64,000 nt of DNA from Nocardiopsis quinghaiensis (GTDB lineage: Bacteria; Actinomycetota; Actinomycetes; Streptosporangiales; Streptosporangiaceae). Where the stretch lies: the NCBI RefSeq assembly GCF_008638365.1, contig NZ_VWVU01000002.1, positions 124,001 to 188,000 on the forward strand, in the 5' to 3' direction. The stretch's first letter is position 1. Each line of letters begins with the position of its first letter. The translations under genes and the position numbers were made by a program. Positions 32,945 through 41,367 of the stretch are shown here, in pieces. The notes beneath the pieces are model-generated. The model made no database searches and had not been told where the DNA came from. It worked only from the letters and a program-made list of their open reading frames with translations.

Positions 32945-33976
32945 TCAGGCGCTCAGGGGGCCGGTGCTCGCCCGCGGGTACAGCTCGCCCCGGGATGCCT
33001 CCCGGTTCTCCACCGAACCGCCCCCGATCGCCGCACCCAGCATCAGCGCGGCCTGGCGGCCGTAGGAGATGACGTCGCGGGCGATCGCGGTCAGCGACGG
33101 GCGGACCAGCCGGCACAGCACCGAGTCGTCCCAGGCCACGATGGACAGCTGGGAGGGCACGCCGACGCCCATCTCGCGGGCCACGCCCAGGCCGGCCACG
33201 GCCATCAGGTCGTTGTCGTAGACCAGCGCGGTCGGCCGGTCGGTGGTCGCCAACAGCCTGCGCGTGGTCCTCGTGCCCGCCTCACCCGTGTAGTCGGCGT
33301 ACACCGAGCGGGCCTCACCCAGCCCGGCCTGCTCCGCCGCGTCCAGGAAGGCCCTCACACGCGCACGTGTGTGCATGAACTCCTCCGGGCCCGCCACCTG
33401 GACGATACGCCGGTGGCCGAGCGCGGCCAGGTAGTGGACGACCTCGCGCATGGCGCCGGCGTCGTCGGTGTACAGGCAGGGCAGGGAGCCCACGCCCTCG
33501 GGGCCGCCCAGCAGCACGGCGGGCAGGGGGAGTTCCTCCACCAGCCGAACGCGGGGGTCGTCCACGCGCAGGTCCACCATGACCACGCCGTCGACCCGGC
33601 GCTCGGCCGACCAGCGCCGGTAGGCCGCGATCTCGGCGCCCATGTCCTCGGTGACCTGCAGCAGGAGGTCCACCCCCGAGGAGGCCAGCTCCGTCTCGAT
33701 TCCCGAGACCAACTGCATGAAGAAGGGTTCCAGGCCCAGAGAGTGGGCGGGGCGGTCGACCACCAGGCCGATCGCCCCGACCCGGCCGCCGGGCGAGAGC
33801 GCCCGCGCCGGGCTGCTGGGCGCCCAGCCCAGATCACGGGCGATCGCCAGGATGCGGCCGCGGGTCTCCTCCGAGACCCCCGGCCGCCCGTTGAGGGCAT
33901 ACGATACGGCACCCTTGGACACCCCGGCGGCCTTGGCGATGTCCATGATGGTCGGACGCCGCATCAGTCCCCCCAT
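32945..33976 (-). CDS. LacI-family transcriptional regulator
   Basis: About 343 aa from ATG 33976; an in-frame ATG at 33964 (339 aa) also has a GGGGG site upstream. The N-terminal helix-turn-helix and hinge are textbook: PTIMDIAKAAGVSKGAVSYALNGRPGVSEETRGRILAIARDLGW. A periplasmic-binding-like sensor domain follows (IGLVVDRPAHSLGLEPFFMQLVSGIE, VDGVVMVDLR, GHRRIVQVAG, TALVYDNDLMAVAGL, LSIVAWDDS). It is encoded just upstream of the Opp operon on the same strand, and AACCGGTT sites lie before both. It should repress itself and the operon; whether it also binds the CelR box is open. Confidence 0.93.
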   Translation of the reverse strand: MGGLMRRPTIMDIAKAAGVSKGAVSYALNGRPGVSEETRGRILAIARDLGWAPSSPARALSPGGRVGAIGLVVDRPAHSLGLEPFFMQLVSGIETELASSGVDLLLQVTEDMGAEIAAYRRWSAERRVDGVVMVDLRVDDPRVRLVEELPLPAVLLGGPEGVGSLPCLYTDDAGAMREVVHYLAALGHRRIVQVAGPEEFMHTRARVRAFLDAAEQAGLGEARSVYADYTGEAGTRTTRRLLATTDRPTALVYDNDLMAVAGLGVAREMGVGVPSQLSIVAWDDSVLCRLVRPSLTAIARDVISYGRQAALMLGAAIGGGSVENREASRGELYPRASTGPLSA

Positions 33977-33998
33977 TCGTCCCCCTGATCACAGAAAA

Positions 33999-34012
33999 CT
34001 GAACCGGTTAAG
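33999..34012. promoter_or_regulatory. LacI-type AACCGGTT site C before the lacI gene
   Basis: CTGAACCGGTTAAG lies 22 bp before the lacI start at 33976 and is the most symmetric of the three AACCGG sites (one mismatched pair in 14 bp), so autoregulation is likely. Confidence 0.6.
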
Positions 34013-34068
34013 CAGACGGCTAGGGATTCTACTGCATGCCCTCGGGGCCTATTCGAACAAAGGCCCTG

Positions 34069-34959
34069 TCAACGCCGCGAGCCCCCCTGGCACCCGGGGC
34101 ACCAGTAGAGGGTGCGCCCGGCCAGTTCGGAGGAGGCGATCGGCGAGGAGCACACGCGGCAGGGGTCGCCCGTGCGGTAGCAGACGTAGAGGGTGTCCGG
34201 TCGGGGGACGGGGTGGGCGTCGGGTTCGGGGCGGTGCTCGGGCAGGGTGGTGATGATGGAGCCGTCGCGCACGCCGTCGCGAAGCAGCCCGGCGAGGTCG
34301 TCCCACAGCCGCGCCCACTGGTCGGACGTGAGGTCGCGGCCCGGTGTCAGGGGGTCCAGGCCCGCCCGGAACAGCGACTCGGCCCGGTAGATGTTGCCGA
34401 TCCCCGCCACGACGTCCTGGCGCATGAGCAGCGCGGCGATACTGGTCCGGGAGCGGTTGACCACGCGCCAGGCCCGCTCGGGGTCGGCGTCGTCGCGCAG
34501 GGGGTCGGGACCCAGCCGGTCCTGGACGGACCGCTTCTCCCCCTCGGTGATGACCTCGCAGGCGGAGGGCCCGCGCAGGTCGGCCCAGCCCGAGGAGTTG
34601 ACCAGCCGGGCGCGTACCGCGCCGACCGGCGCCGGCGGCACGGCGAAGCCCTCCTCGTCGCGGACCAGGTCCAGGCGGGCTCCGGCCCCGGCGCGCGGCG
34701 CGCCCAGGTGGCGTGCGCCGTCGGCGCCGCCGAAGGACCAGGCGCCGTACAGGCCCAGGTGGACCCGTAGCCACTCCCCCGAGTCGAACCCGAGGAAGAG
34801 GTGCTTGCCGTGCGCCTCGCTCTCGGTGAGGACCCGGCCGTCCACGCGGGCGGCGCCGTCGGCGAAGCGGCCCTGCGGGCTGCTCGCGCGCACCGTGCCG
34901 CCGCCGAAGGTCTTGTCGAAGTGCGCCGCCAGCCGGTGCAGCGTGTGGCCCTCAGGCAC
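34069..34959 (-). CDS. nei: Fpg/Nei-family DNA glycosylase (endonuclease VIII type)
   Basis: A 296-aa base-excision repair enzyme. The GTG start at 34959 gives MPEGHTLHRLAAHFDKTFGG; after Met removal Pro1 and Glu2 are the catalytic residues, and MPEGH is the form of Nei rather than MPELP of Fpg. The conserved lysine follows in ESEAHGKHLFLGF. The H2TH region includes RQDVVAGIGNIYRAESLFRAGLDP, and the C-terminal zinc finger has four Cys (CYRTGDPCRVC...YWCPGC). Complete length. It acts on oxidised bases in DNA. A terminator separates it from the helicase-like gene upstream. Confidence 0.92.
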   Translation of the reverse strand: MPEGHTLHRLAAHFDKTFGGGTVRASSPQGRFADGAARVDGRVLTESEAHGKHLFLGFDSGEWLRVHLGLYGAWSFGGADGARHLGAPRAGAGARLDLVRDEEGFAVPPAPVGAVRARLVNSSGWADLRGPSACEVITEGEKRSVQDRLGPDPLRDDADPERAWRVVNRSRTSIAALLMRQDVVAGIGNIYRAESLFRAGLDPLTPGRDLTSDQWARLWDDLAGLLRDGVRDGSIITTLPEHRPEPDAHPVPRPDTLYVCYRTGDPCRVCSSPIASSELAGRTLYWCPGCQGGSRR

Positions 34960-34980
34960 CCGTGTTCCCCTCTCCTGCCG

Positions 34981-35015
34981 GCCCGGAACGGTGGACGAAC
35001 CACCGCGTTCCGGGC
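34981..35015 (-). terminator. Terminator after the helicase-like gene
   Basis: GCCCGGAACG (34981-34990) pairs with CGTTCCGGGC (35006-35015), and an inner GTGG/CCAC pairs with a two-base bulge. It lies 47 bp after the stop of the 1039-aa gene. Confidence 0.6.
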
Positions 35016-35062
35016 GTCCGGATCCAGGGTAGTGCTCCTCCGAGCGCCGGCCGGCCGGTGTG

Positions 35063-38000
35063 TCAGCGGGCGGTGAGGATCTCTTCCACGAGGGTTCCCG
35101 GGTCGGCCAGGCAGCGCCAGGAGGGCACCAGCACCACGGGATCCCCGGTGACGCGGTTGAGCGACTCGCCCCGGGCGAGCAGGTGGCGCAGGGACCGGCC
35201 GTCGGGTTCGCGGTCGAGCAGGAGCAGCAGGCGGCGGGAGCCGAACCGGACCACCATGTCGGCGGTCCAGCCCTCGACCGTCTGCTGGAGGGTCACCTCC
35301 GTCCCCACCCGGCGCAGCTCCGCCACCAGCGCGGAAGCGGCCGGGTCGGCCCGCACCGCGCGGGTGCCCGCGGCCATCGCCTCCAGACCGCCCAACGGCC
35401 CGTCGTCGCCCGACCAGTACCCGCGGTCGCCCACCACGACCAGCCGCTGGCGGGTGCGGGTCAGCACCGACGACCACAGGTGGCCCATCCGGCGGACCCG
35501 GTGCTCGACGATGGTGGGCGCGCCGGGGGTGAGCATCGGCGAGAGCACGGTGACGTCCACCGCGTCGCGGTCGCACGCCAGGAGGTCCGGGCCGCCGACC
35601 CGCACCTCGTGCCGCAGGACGCGCTTGCGCAGCAGGCGGCGGACCAGGGCGACCTGGGGCTGGGTCGGCGCGACGACCGCGATCACCCTGCCATGCGGCA
35701 GGTGCTCGTCGATCTCGTCCACCACCACCGCCACCCGGTAGGCCTCGTCCCGGTTGACGTGGGACGCGCCGGGAGCCGCCTCGCAGACCCCGGTGACGTC
35801 GCGCCACTCGAACGCCGGGCCCCCGGCGGGATCGGGGGTGGTGCGCACCGCGAGCCTGCCCCCGTAGCAGTGCCGTGAGGCGGCCTCGGCGAGCCGGGGC
35901 GGCGCTCCGTCGTGCTCGTCCAGCCACATCAGGGGCGACGCCGCCCGGTACAGGGCGCGCATCGCCGAACCCGTGCCGTGGCGCAGGCCCCGGTCGTCCA
36001 ACTGGTCCGCGACCAGCCCCGCGGTGGCCAGCGCACGGCGCTCCTCGTCCGGTTCCAGCGAGCTCGCCGGCCCGGGGTGCGCCGGGTCGCCGAAGACCAC
36101 GGCGCGGTTGGCGCGGTAGAGCGCCGGCAGCAGTTCGGCCACCCGGGTGCGCTCCGCGCCGACCACGACGACCAGGTCGAACAGGCCCGCACGCGGGGGC
36201 AGCGCCCTGACCTGGTCGGTGCGGCACACCCACGCGGGCAGGGTGTCGAGGAGGTTGTCCAGCCCGGGCCAGCCGTTGCCGTGGTGCCAGTTGAGGCTCT
36301 CCAGCCGGTTCTCGACGGCGGCGCGGCCCCGCCACAGCCGGGGTTCGACGACCGAGCGCAGGTAGGCGGCGCTGGACCCGCGGTGCCGGTCCAGGGCCTC
36401 GGCCAGCTCGGCGGTCAGCTCTCCCAGCGGAGCACAGCGGGTACGCCGGTCCACCGCCGACCGCCACTCGCTCTCCATACGGGCGACCACGCACAGCCGG
36501 GCGAGGCTCTCGGGGTCGGTGCCCACCCCCAGCTCACGGCGGACGGCGCCGCGGTGGCGCAGCCCCGTCAGGGATCCCGCCCTGGCGCGCTCGGCCCGCT
36601 GCAGCCAGTACTCGGGGCCGCCCCGCTCCGGGGTGAAGAGGGAGTCGGGGTCCCAGCCCTGGGCGATGACGCGGCCGCGTTCCTCCGCCAGGTGGGCGAG
36701 CGCGTACCCGCCGGAGGCCATGGCGTCCATCGTCCGCCACGCCGCGCGGACCCGCGCCCAGTCCTCGGCCAGGTCCGTCCAGCGGGTGAGGGGGTCCTCC
36801 CCGCCGGAGTCGGCGCAGGCGGTGGACATGCTCCGGGCGTGCTCGGTGAGGAGCCGGGTGAGCAGCAGTACCTCGGCGGCGCGGTGCTCGTTCCCGCCGG
36901 CGCGTACGAGGGTGTGCGCGGTCGAGGTGCCGGCGCGTGCGCGGGTCTCGGCGATGTCGGTCTCGGCGTGCCCGCAGACCAGGACGCGCTGGCCGTTGCT
37001 GACGGCGGTGCGGACGAGGGCGTCGACCAGGTCGTGCACACCGCTTCCGGGGGGAGCGGCGGCCACGGTGAGCTGATCGCGCATGGCGGCGCCCAGGACG
37101 GCGTACTGGGACTGGTCGAGGGGGGTCGCGCAGACCGGGACGGTGGAGCCGCCGGCGCCTGCGTGCGGGGGGACGACGCGGGCCGCGCGCCGAGGACTCC
37201 CCCGGCCACCGCCGAAGAGCCGTCCGGGGGGAGCCGGTGCGGTGGTGTCGGCCCGCCGGGCCGCCGTGGTCCGTCCGAGGAGGGACTCCAGAGCCGTCCC
37301 TCCGATGTCGTCGGGGTTGAGGCCGTCCCGTTCGGAGGGGTCCAGGTCGGCCAGGACGCTCTCGACACCGGCGGGGCCATGCTCCTCGGTCCCGTGCCGG
37401 CCGCCGGGTCCGGCGCGGAGGAACACGGCGACGTTGTGGGCGCCGTCGATATCGGTGCGCGGGGCGCTCCGGGTGCCGGGTGGGGCGATGTCGTCCACCC
37501 TCTCGACCTCCAGCCGGGCGAGCAGGGCACGGATCTTGTCGGCGAGGCCGGCGACGGCGGCGGGGCGGCGCAGGGGATCGGGGGCCCCGGAACGCAACCG
37601 GGTGCGCAGTTCGAGCAGGTCCTCGGGGTCGGTGACGCCGAGCCGCTCCAGGAGGGCGGGGTTGACGTCGGGCGGGCCGACCGCGCGGACCAGCGTGCCC
37701 TCGGGCGCGGCACGGGGGTCACCGGTGTCCTCCACCGCCAGCACGTCGACGATGAGCAGGGGCAGGGCGAGGCGGTCGTCCCCTTCTCCCAGGAACACGA
37801 GCGGGTAGCCGTAGCGCGGCGCCTGGCCCCGGCTCCGTGCCAGGCGCAGGACCCGGGCGGCCTCCGGGGGCAGCGTGAGGGTCTCCCGGGCTCCGCTGAA
37901 CAGGACCTCGGGCCCCGCGGGCAGGCAGGCGCAGGCGTCGGAGCCGATCTCTCCGGCGTGGACGGCGTGGGTGTGCACGGCCTCCCGGCGCAGGCAGGCG

Positions 38001-38182
38001 CGCAGGTAGGCCAGGAGGGACCGGACCTCGTCGCGGTCGATCGGCGGTTTCCAGCGCAGCGAGGCGGTACCGACCCCCGACCGGCTGACCTGGCCGGGGG
38101 CGGCGGGGAGGATCACGGGGACCCTCTGCTCCGTTCCCGGCGCGTACCCGATCCCGTGCTCGTCGTCGCGTAGTGACCTCAC
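35063..38182 (-). CDS. SF1 (UPF1/DNA2-like) helicase-nuclease-like protein with degenerate motifs
   Basis: A 1039-aa protein. The layout follows actinobacterial DNA2/UPF1-like helicases: a Gln-containing segment before motif I (residues ~357-370), motif I, motif II within FDLVVVV...LLPALYRANRAVVFGDP (~668-700), motif IV-like VVAPTQPQVALVRRLL (~836) and motif VI-like SVLTRTRQRLVVVGD (~905-919), then a C-terminal endonuclease-like domain (~950-1039). However motif I reads APPGSGVH instead of GPPGTGKT, and motif II has VGAE where DEAS is expected, so ATP hydrolysis is unlikely. In the nuclease-like part one Asp is kept (TADMVV), but the usual E-x-D/K after it reads LLLLLD. The N-terminal ~340 residues are not recognised. 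It may be a pseudo-enzyme with a structural role. Confidence 0.75.
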   Translation of the reverse strand: MRSLRDDEHGIGYAPGTEQRVPVILPAAPGQVSRSGVGTASLRWKPPIDRDEVRSLLAYLRACLRREAVHTHAVHAGEIGSDACACLPAGPEVLFSGARETLTLPPEAARVLRLARSRGQAPRYGYPLVFLGEGDDRLALPLLIVDVLAVEDTGDPRAAPEGTLVRAVGPPDVNPALLERLGVTDPEDLLELRTRLRSGAPDPLRRPAAVAGLADKIRALLARLEVERVDDIAPPGTRSAPRTDIDGAHNVAVFLRAGPGGRHGTEEHGPAGVESVLADLDPSERDGLNPDDIGGTALESLLGRTTAARRADTTAPAPPGRLFGGGRGSPRRAARVVPPHAGAGGSTVPVCATPLDQSQYAVLGAAMRDQLTVAAAPPGSGVHDLVDALVRTAVSNGQRVLVCGHAETDIAETRARAGTSTAHTLVRAGGNEHRAAEVLLLTRLLTEHARSMSTACADSGGEDPLTRWTDLAEDWARVRAAWRTMDAMASGGYALAHLAEERGRVIAQGWDPDSLFTPERGGPEYWLQRAERARAGSLTGLRHRGAVRRELGVGTDPESLARLCVVARMESEWRSAVDRRTRCAPLGELTAELAEALDRHRGSSAAYLRSVVEPRLWRGRAAVENRLESLNWHHGNGWPGLDNLLDTLPAWVCRTDQVRALPPRAGLFDLVVVVGAERTRVAELLPALYRANRAVVFGDPAHPGPASSLEPDEERRALATAGLVADQLDDRGLRHGTGSAMRALYRAASPLMWLDEHDGAPPRLAEAASRHCYGGRLAVRTTPDPAGGPAFEWRDVTGVCEAAPGASHVNRDEAYRVAVVVDEIDEHLPHGRVIAVVAPTQPQVALVRRLLRKRVLRHEVRVGGPDLLACDRDAVDVTVLSPMLTPGAPTIVEHRVRRMGHLWSSVLTRTRQRLVVVGDRGYWSGDDGPLGGLEAMAAGTRAVRADPAASALVAELRRVGTEVTLQQTVEGWTADMVVRFGSRRLLLLLDREPDGRSLRHLLARGESLNRVTGDPVVLVPSWRCLADPGTLVEEILTAR

Positions 38183-38295
38183 GTATCCCCCCGGCCCCTG
38201 ACCCCGTGATCAGGTGATTACTCCCCGACAGCAACGCCCATTGTCGTGGACCGGTCCGCCCCGGACCCGCGGAACGCCGGAAACCGTCACGACTT

Positions 38296-39774
38296 TCACC
38301 CTGCGTGATGCCTCTGGGAGCGTGTGGACGCCTCCCTGGCGCCGTGGACGCGCAGGGCTATCCAGAGCTCGGCCCGGTGGTCGGGGTCGTCGAGGTCCCC
38401 GGGGAGCAGGTCGCGGATGCGCCGCATGCGGTAGCGGAGCGTGTGCCTGTGGACGCCCAGGGCCTCCGCCGCGGCCTCCCACCGGCCCGAGGCCGCGAGG
38501 TAGGCGCGCAGTGAGGCGAGCAGTTCGGCGGAGGTCCGCTGCCGCATGAGCGGGGCGAGCAGGTCCGCGGCCATCCGGGCCCCGGCGGGGGTGTCCGCCA
38601 GGCCGAGCAGACCGCCGGGCAGGTCCCCGGCCCGGAGCAGGCCCTCCCCCGCGCCGCGTGCGGCCTCCAGCGCGCGCTCGGCCTGGGACAGCGCCGCGGA
38701 CAGCTCCGTGTAGGGGGAGGGGTCACTCACACCGACCGGCCCCTCCAGCACCCCGCCGATCACCCCCGTGTCCGTGCCCGCGGGGGCCAGCAGCAGAGCG
38801 CGCCCGTCGTGCTCGGTGACCAGGACGCCCTCGGGCGGCTGGGCGGGCCCGGTCCCCTCGGCCACCGCCACCACGACGGGTTCGTCGGGAAGAACCTCCC
38901 GCAGACGCTCCGCCCCCGGGTGGAGGGGGTCCAGGGCCCCGGCGAACAGCGCCGCGAGCACCCCCTCACGCACCCGGTCCGTGACGCTGTGGACGGTGCG
39001 CTCCAGTTCGAGGGAGAGCAGGGAGACCGCGGCGTTGACCAGGGTGCGCTCGTCCGAGCCGAGCCTCCCGCCGGTGCCCACGGCGAGGAACCCGCGAACC
39101 CGCCGACCGGTGGCCAGGGGCTGCACCGAGACGCGTTCGCTTCCGGAGTTCAGGGAGGCACTGGCGCGCACACCCGCCTCTCGCAGCCGGTCGAGTTCGC
39201 CGGCCAGTCCGGCGGCGCGTGTGGCGGCCCGGGCGGGAGCGGCGTGCCGGGCGGTGCCGTCGGCGGAGAGCAGCAGCACCCAGGCGCCGAGGTCGCCGGC
39301 CAGCCGGTCCACGATCGCCGATGCGCCGGTGAGCGCGGCGCGGGTGAGGTCGCGCTGTGCGGCGAAGGTCCGGCTCAGGCCCTCGTACTCCTCCTTGGCC
39401 AGGAGCCGGGACACCTCCTTGCCGATCGCGATGAAGGGGGTCCGCCGGGGGACCTCCAACAGGGCGAGACCGAACTCGGCGGCGGCCTCGCGGAGTTCGG
39501 CGGGGGTCTCGTCCAGGACCACGCCGACGGCGAAGCCCAGTCCGGCGATCCGGCGCTCGGCCAGGCGGCGGGTGTAGTCGCGCAGGTCGGGGACGCCGGC
39601 CGCCCAGCGCACGCCGGTGGTGAGGAGGAGCTCGCCGCCCGCCAGGTAGGGGGTGGGATCCTCCAGTTCGCTGACCGCGACCCACTCCACCTGCCGGTCC
39701 AGGCTCTCCTGCCCGGTGAGCAGGTTCAGCCGCAGGCGCGGTGCCCGCGTCAGGGCCCCCAGGGTCGGTGGCAT
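38296..39774 (-). CDS. PucR-family regulator, probable regulator of gabT
   Basis: A 492-aa protein. ATG at 39774 has GGGAGGAAAGCG upstream; the frame extends to 39888 but the family begins at PTLGALTRAPRLRLNLLTGQ. Domain order: N-terminal PucR domain (residues ~5-125; WVAVSELEDPTPYLAGGELLLTTG), a GAF-like middle, and a C-terminal helix-turn-helix (LRAYLAASGRWEAAAEALGVHRHTLRYRMRRIRDLL). It is divergent from gabT with a 206-bp gap; PucR-type GabR activates gabT operons in Corynebacterium, so the same task is likely here. Confidence 0.88.
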   Translation of the reverse strand: MPPTLGALTRAPRLRLNLLTGQESLDRQVEWVAVSELEDPTPYLAGGELLLTTGVRWAAGVPDLRDYTRRLAERRIAGLGFAVGVVLDETPAELREAAAEFGLALLEVPRRTPFIAIGKEVSRLLAKEEYEGLSRTFAAQRDLTRAALTGASAIVDRLAGDLGAWVLLLSADGTARHAAPARAATRAAGLAGELDRLREAGVRASASLNSGSERVSVQPLATGRRVRGFLAVGTGGRLGSDERTLVNAAVSLLSLELERTVHSVTDRVREGVLAALFAGALDPLHPGAERLREVLPDEPVVVAVAEGTGPAQPPEGVLVTEHDGRALLLAPAGTDTGVIGGVLEGPVGVSDPSPYTELSAALSQAERALEAARGAGEGLLRAGDLPGGLLGLADTPAGARMAADLLAPLMRQRTSAELLASLRAYLAASGRWEAAAEALGVHRHTLRYRMRRIRDLLPGDLDDPDHRAELWIALRVHGAREASTRSQRHHAG

Positions 39775-39980
39775 CGCTTTCCTCCCGCTCCGGCTGTCGG
39801 GCCGTCCGCTCTCGCTCCGGCAGACGTGCGCCGTCCGAACCCTGACGCGTTGGCACAAGGCTCTGCTTCGATTATCCACTGTGTCCATGTGCGAGGGGTT
39901 CGGAGCGCCCTAGTGTCATGCGGGTCGGGGAGACCACCCCCGATCTCCCCTCCCCGCCCACCGCAGAAGGAGGCAGCCGC

Positions 39981-41318
39981 ATGGCAGCGACCGAGGTCGC
40001 CCAGTCCCGCCGGATCGTCACCGGGATCCCCGGCCCCAAGTCCCTCGCGATCCAGGAGCGCCGCCGTTCGGCCGTCGCCCAGGGCGTCGGCAGCGTCCTG
40101 CCCGTCTACGTCGAGCGCGCGGGCGGCGGCATCGTCGAGGACGTCGACGGCAACGCCCTGATCGACTTCGGCTCCGGCATCGCCGTGGCCAACGTCGGCA
40201 ACGCCGACCCGCGTGTGGTGGAGCGTGCCGCCGAGCAGCTCGGCCGGTTCACGCACACCTGTTTCATGGTGAACCCGTACGAGGCGTACGTGGACGTGTG
40301 CGAGGCGCTGAACCGGATTACGCCGGGCGACCACGAGAAGCGGTCGGTCCTGCTCAACTCGGGCGCCGAGGCGGTCGAGAACGCGGTGAAGGTCGCCCGC
40401 AGCGCGACCGGACGCCAGGCGGTGGTGGTGTTCGACCACGCCTACCACGGCCGCACCAACCTCACCATGGGGCTGACCGCGAAGAACATGCCCTACAAGC
40501 AGGGCTTCGGTCCGTTCGCCGGTGAGATCCACCGGATGCCGATGGCCTACCCGTACCGCTGGCCGACCGGCCCGGACCGCTGCGGGCCCGAGGCCGCGGC
40601 CATGGTGGCCGACCAGATCACCAAGCAGATCGGTGCCTCGAACGTCGCGGCCGTGGTGATCGAGCCGATCCAGGGCGAGGGCGGCCTCATCGAGCCCGGC
40701 GCCGGCTTCCTGCCCGCGCTGGCGGAGTTCTGCCGCTCGAACGGCATCGTGTTCGTCGCCGACGAGGTACAGACCGGCTTCGCGCGCACCGGCCACATGT
40801 TCGCCTGCGAGCACGAGGGCGTGGTCCCGGACCTGGTCGCGACCGCCAAGGGCATCGCGGGCGGCCTGCCGCTGGCCGCCGTGACCGGTCGCGCCGAGCT
40901 GATGGACGCCGTGCACGGCGGTGGCCTCGGCGGCACCTACGGCGGCAACCCGGCGGCGTGCGCCGCCGCGCTGGCCACGCTGGAGGCCATCGGGTCCGAC
41001 GGCCTGGTGGAGCGGGCCCGCGAGATCGGCGACCTGATGCTGGGACGCCTGCGCGAGCTGGCCGCCAGGTACGAGGTCGTCGGCGACGTGCGCGGACGCG
41101 GCGCGATGGTCGCGATCGAGCTGGTCAGGGACGGGGACAGGACGCCCGACCCCGAGGCGCTGGCCAAGGTGCTGTCCTACTGCCACTCCCGGGGCCTGGT
41201 GCTGCTGAGCGCGGGAACCTACGGCAACGTGATCCGCATGCTGCCGCCGCTGGTGATCGGCGACGAGCTGCTGCACGAGGGGCTGGACCTGCTGGAGGAG
41301 GCCTTCGCCCAGCTGTGA
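39981..41318 (+). CDS. gabT: 4-aminobutyrate aminotransferase
   Basis: A 445-aa class III PLP aminotransferase that transfers the amino group of GABA to 2-oxoglutarate, giving succinate semialdehyde. ATG at 39981 follows AAGGAGGCAGCC. Landmarks: NSGAEAVENAVKVARSATGR, FDHAYHGRTNLTMGLT, VIEPIQGEGGLIEPGAGF, ADEVQTGFARTGHMFA, and the Schiff-base Lys290 in TAKGIAGGLPLAAV. No succinate semialdehyde dehydrogenase gene follows; the Lrp-type gene converges from the other side. Confidence 0.93.
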   Translation: MAATEVAQSRRIVTGIPGPKSLAIQERRRSAVAQGVGSVLPVYVERAGGGIVEDVDGNALIDFGSGIAVANVGNADPRVVERAAEQLGRFTHTCFMVNPYEAYVDVCEALNRITPGDHEKRSVLLNSGAEAVENAVKVARSATGRQAVVVFDHAYHGRTNLTMGLTAKNMPYKQGFGPFAGEIHRMPMAYPYRWPTGPDRCGPEAAAMVADQITKQIGASNVAAVVIEPIQGEGGLIEPGAGFLPALAEFCRSNGIVFVADEVQTGFARTGHMFACEHEGVVPDLVATAKGIAGGLPLAAVTGRAELMDAVHGGGLGGTYGGNPAACAAALATLEAIGSDGLVERAREIGDLMLGRLRELAARYEVVGDVRGRGAMVAIELVRDGDRTPDPEALAKVLSYCHSRGLVLLSAGTYGNVIRMLPPLVIGDELLHEGLDLLEEAFAQL

Positions 41319-41367
41319 GGACCGCCGGGGCCGTCCGTCCCGGTCCCGGTGCCGCCGCCGGACTCGT

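Noticed and set aside
35912..38173. 753-codon frame opposite the helicase-like gene
   Set aside because: Gly/Ala/Gln-rich composition of antisense frames; the minus-strand protein shows helicase motif order.
35063..38182. Interpretation of the helicase-like gene as a pseudogene
   Set aside because: The frame is intact over more than 3 kb with normal codon use; motif loss alone does not make it a pseudogene.
38239..38247. CATTGTCGT, part of the GylR-like motif, upstream of the helicase-like gene
   Set aside because: The left half does not match the dyad and there is no link to glycerol metabolism; chance occurrence.
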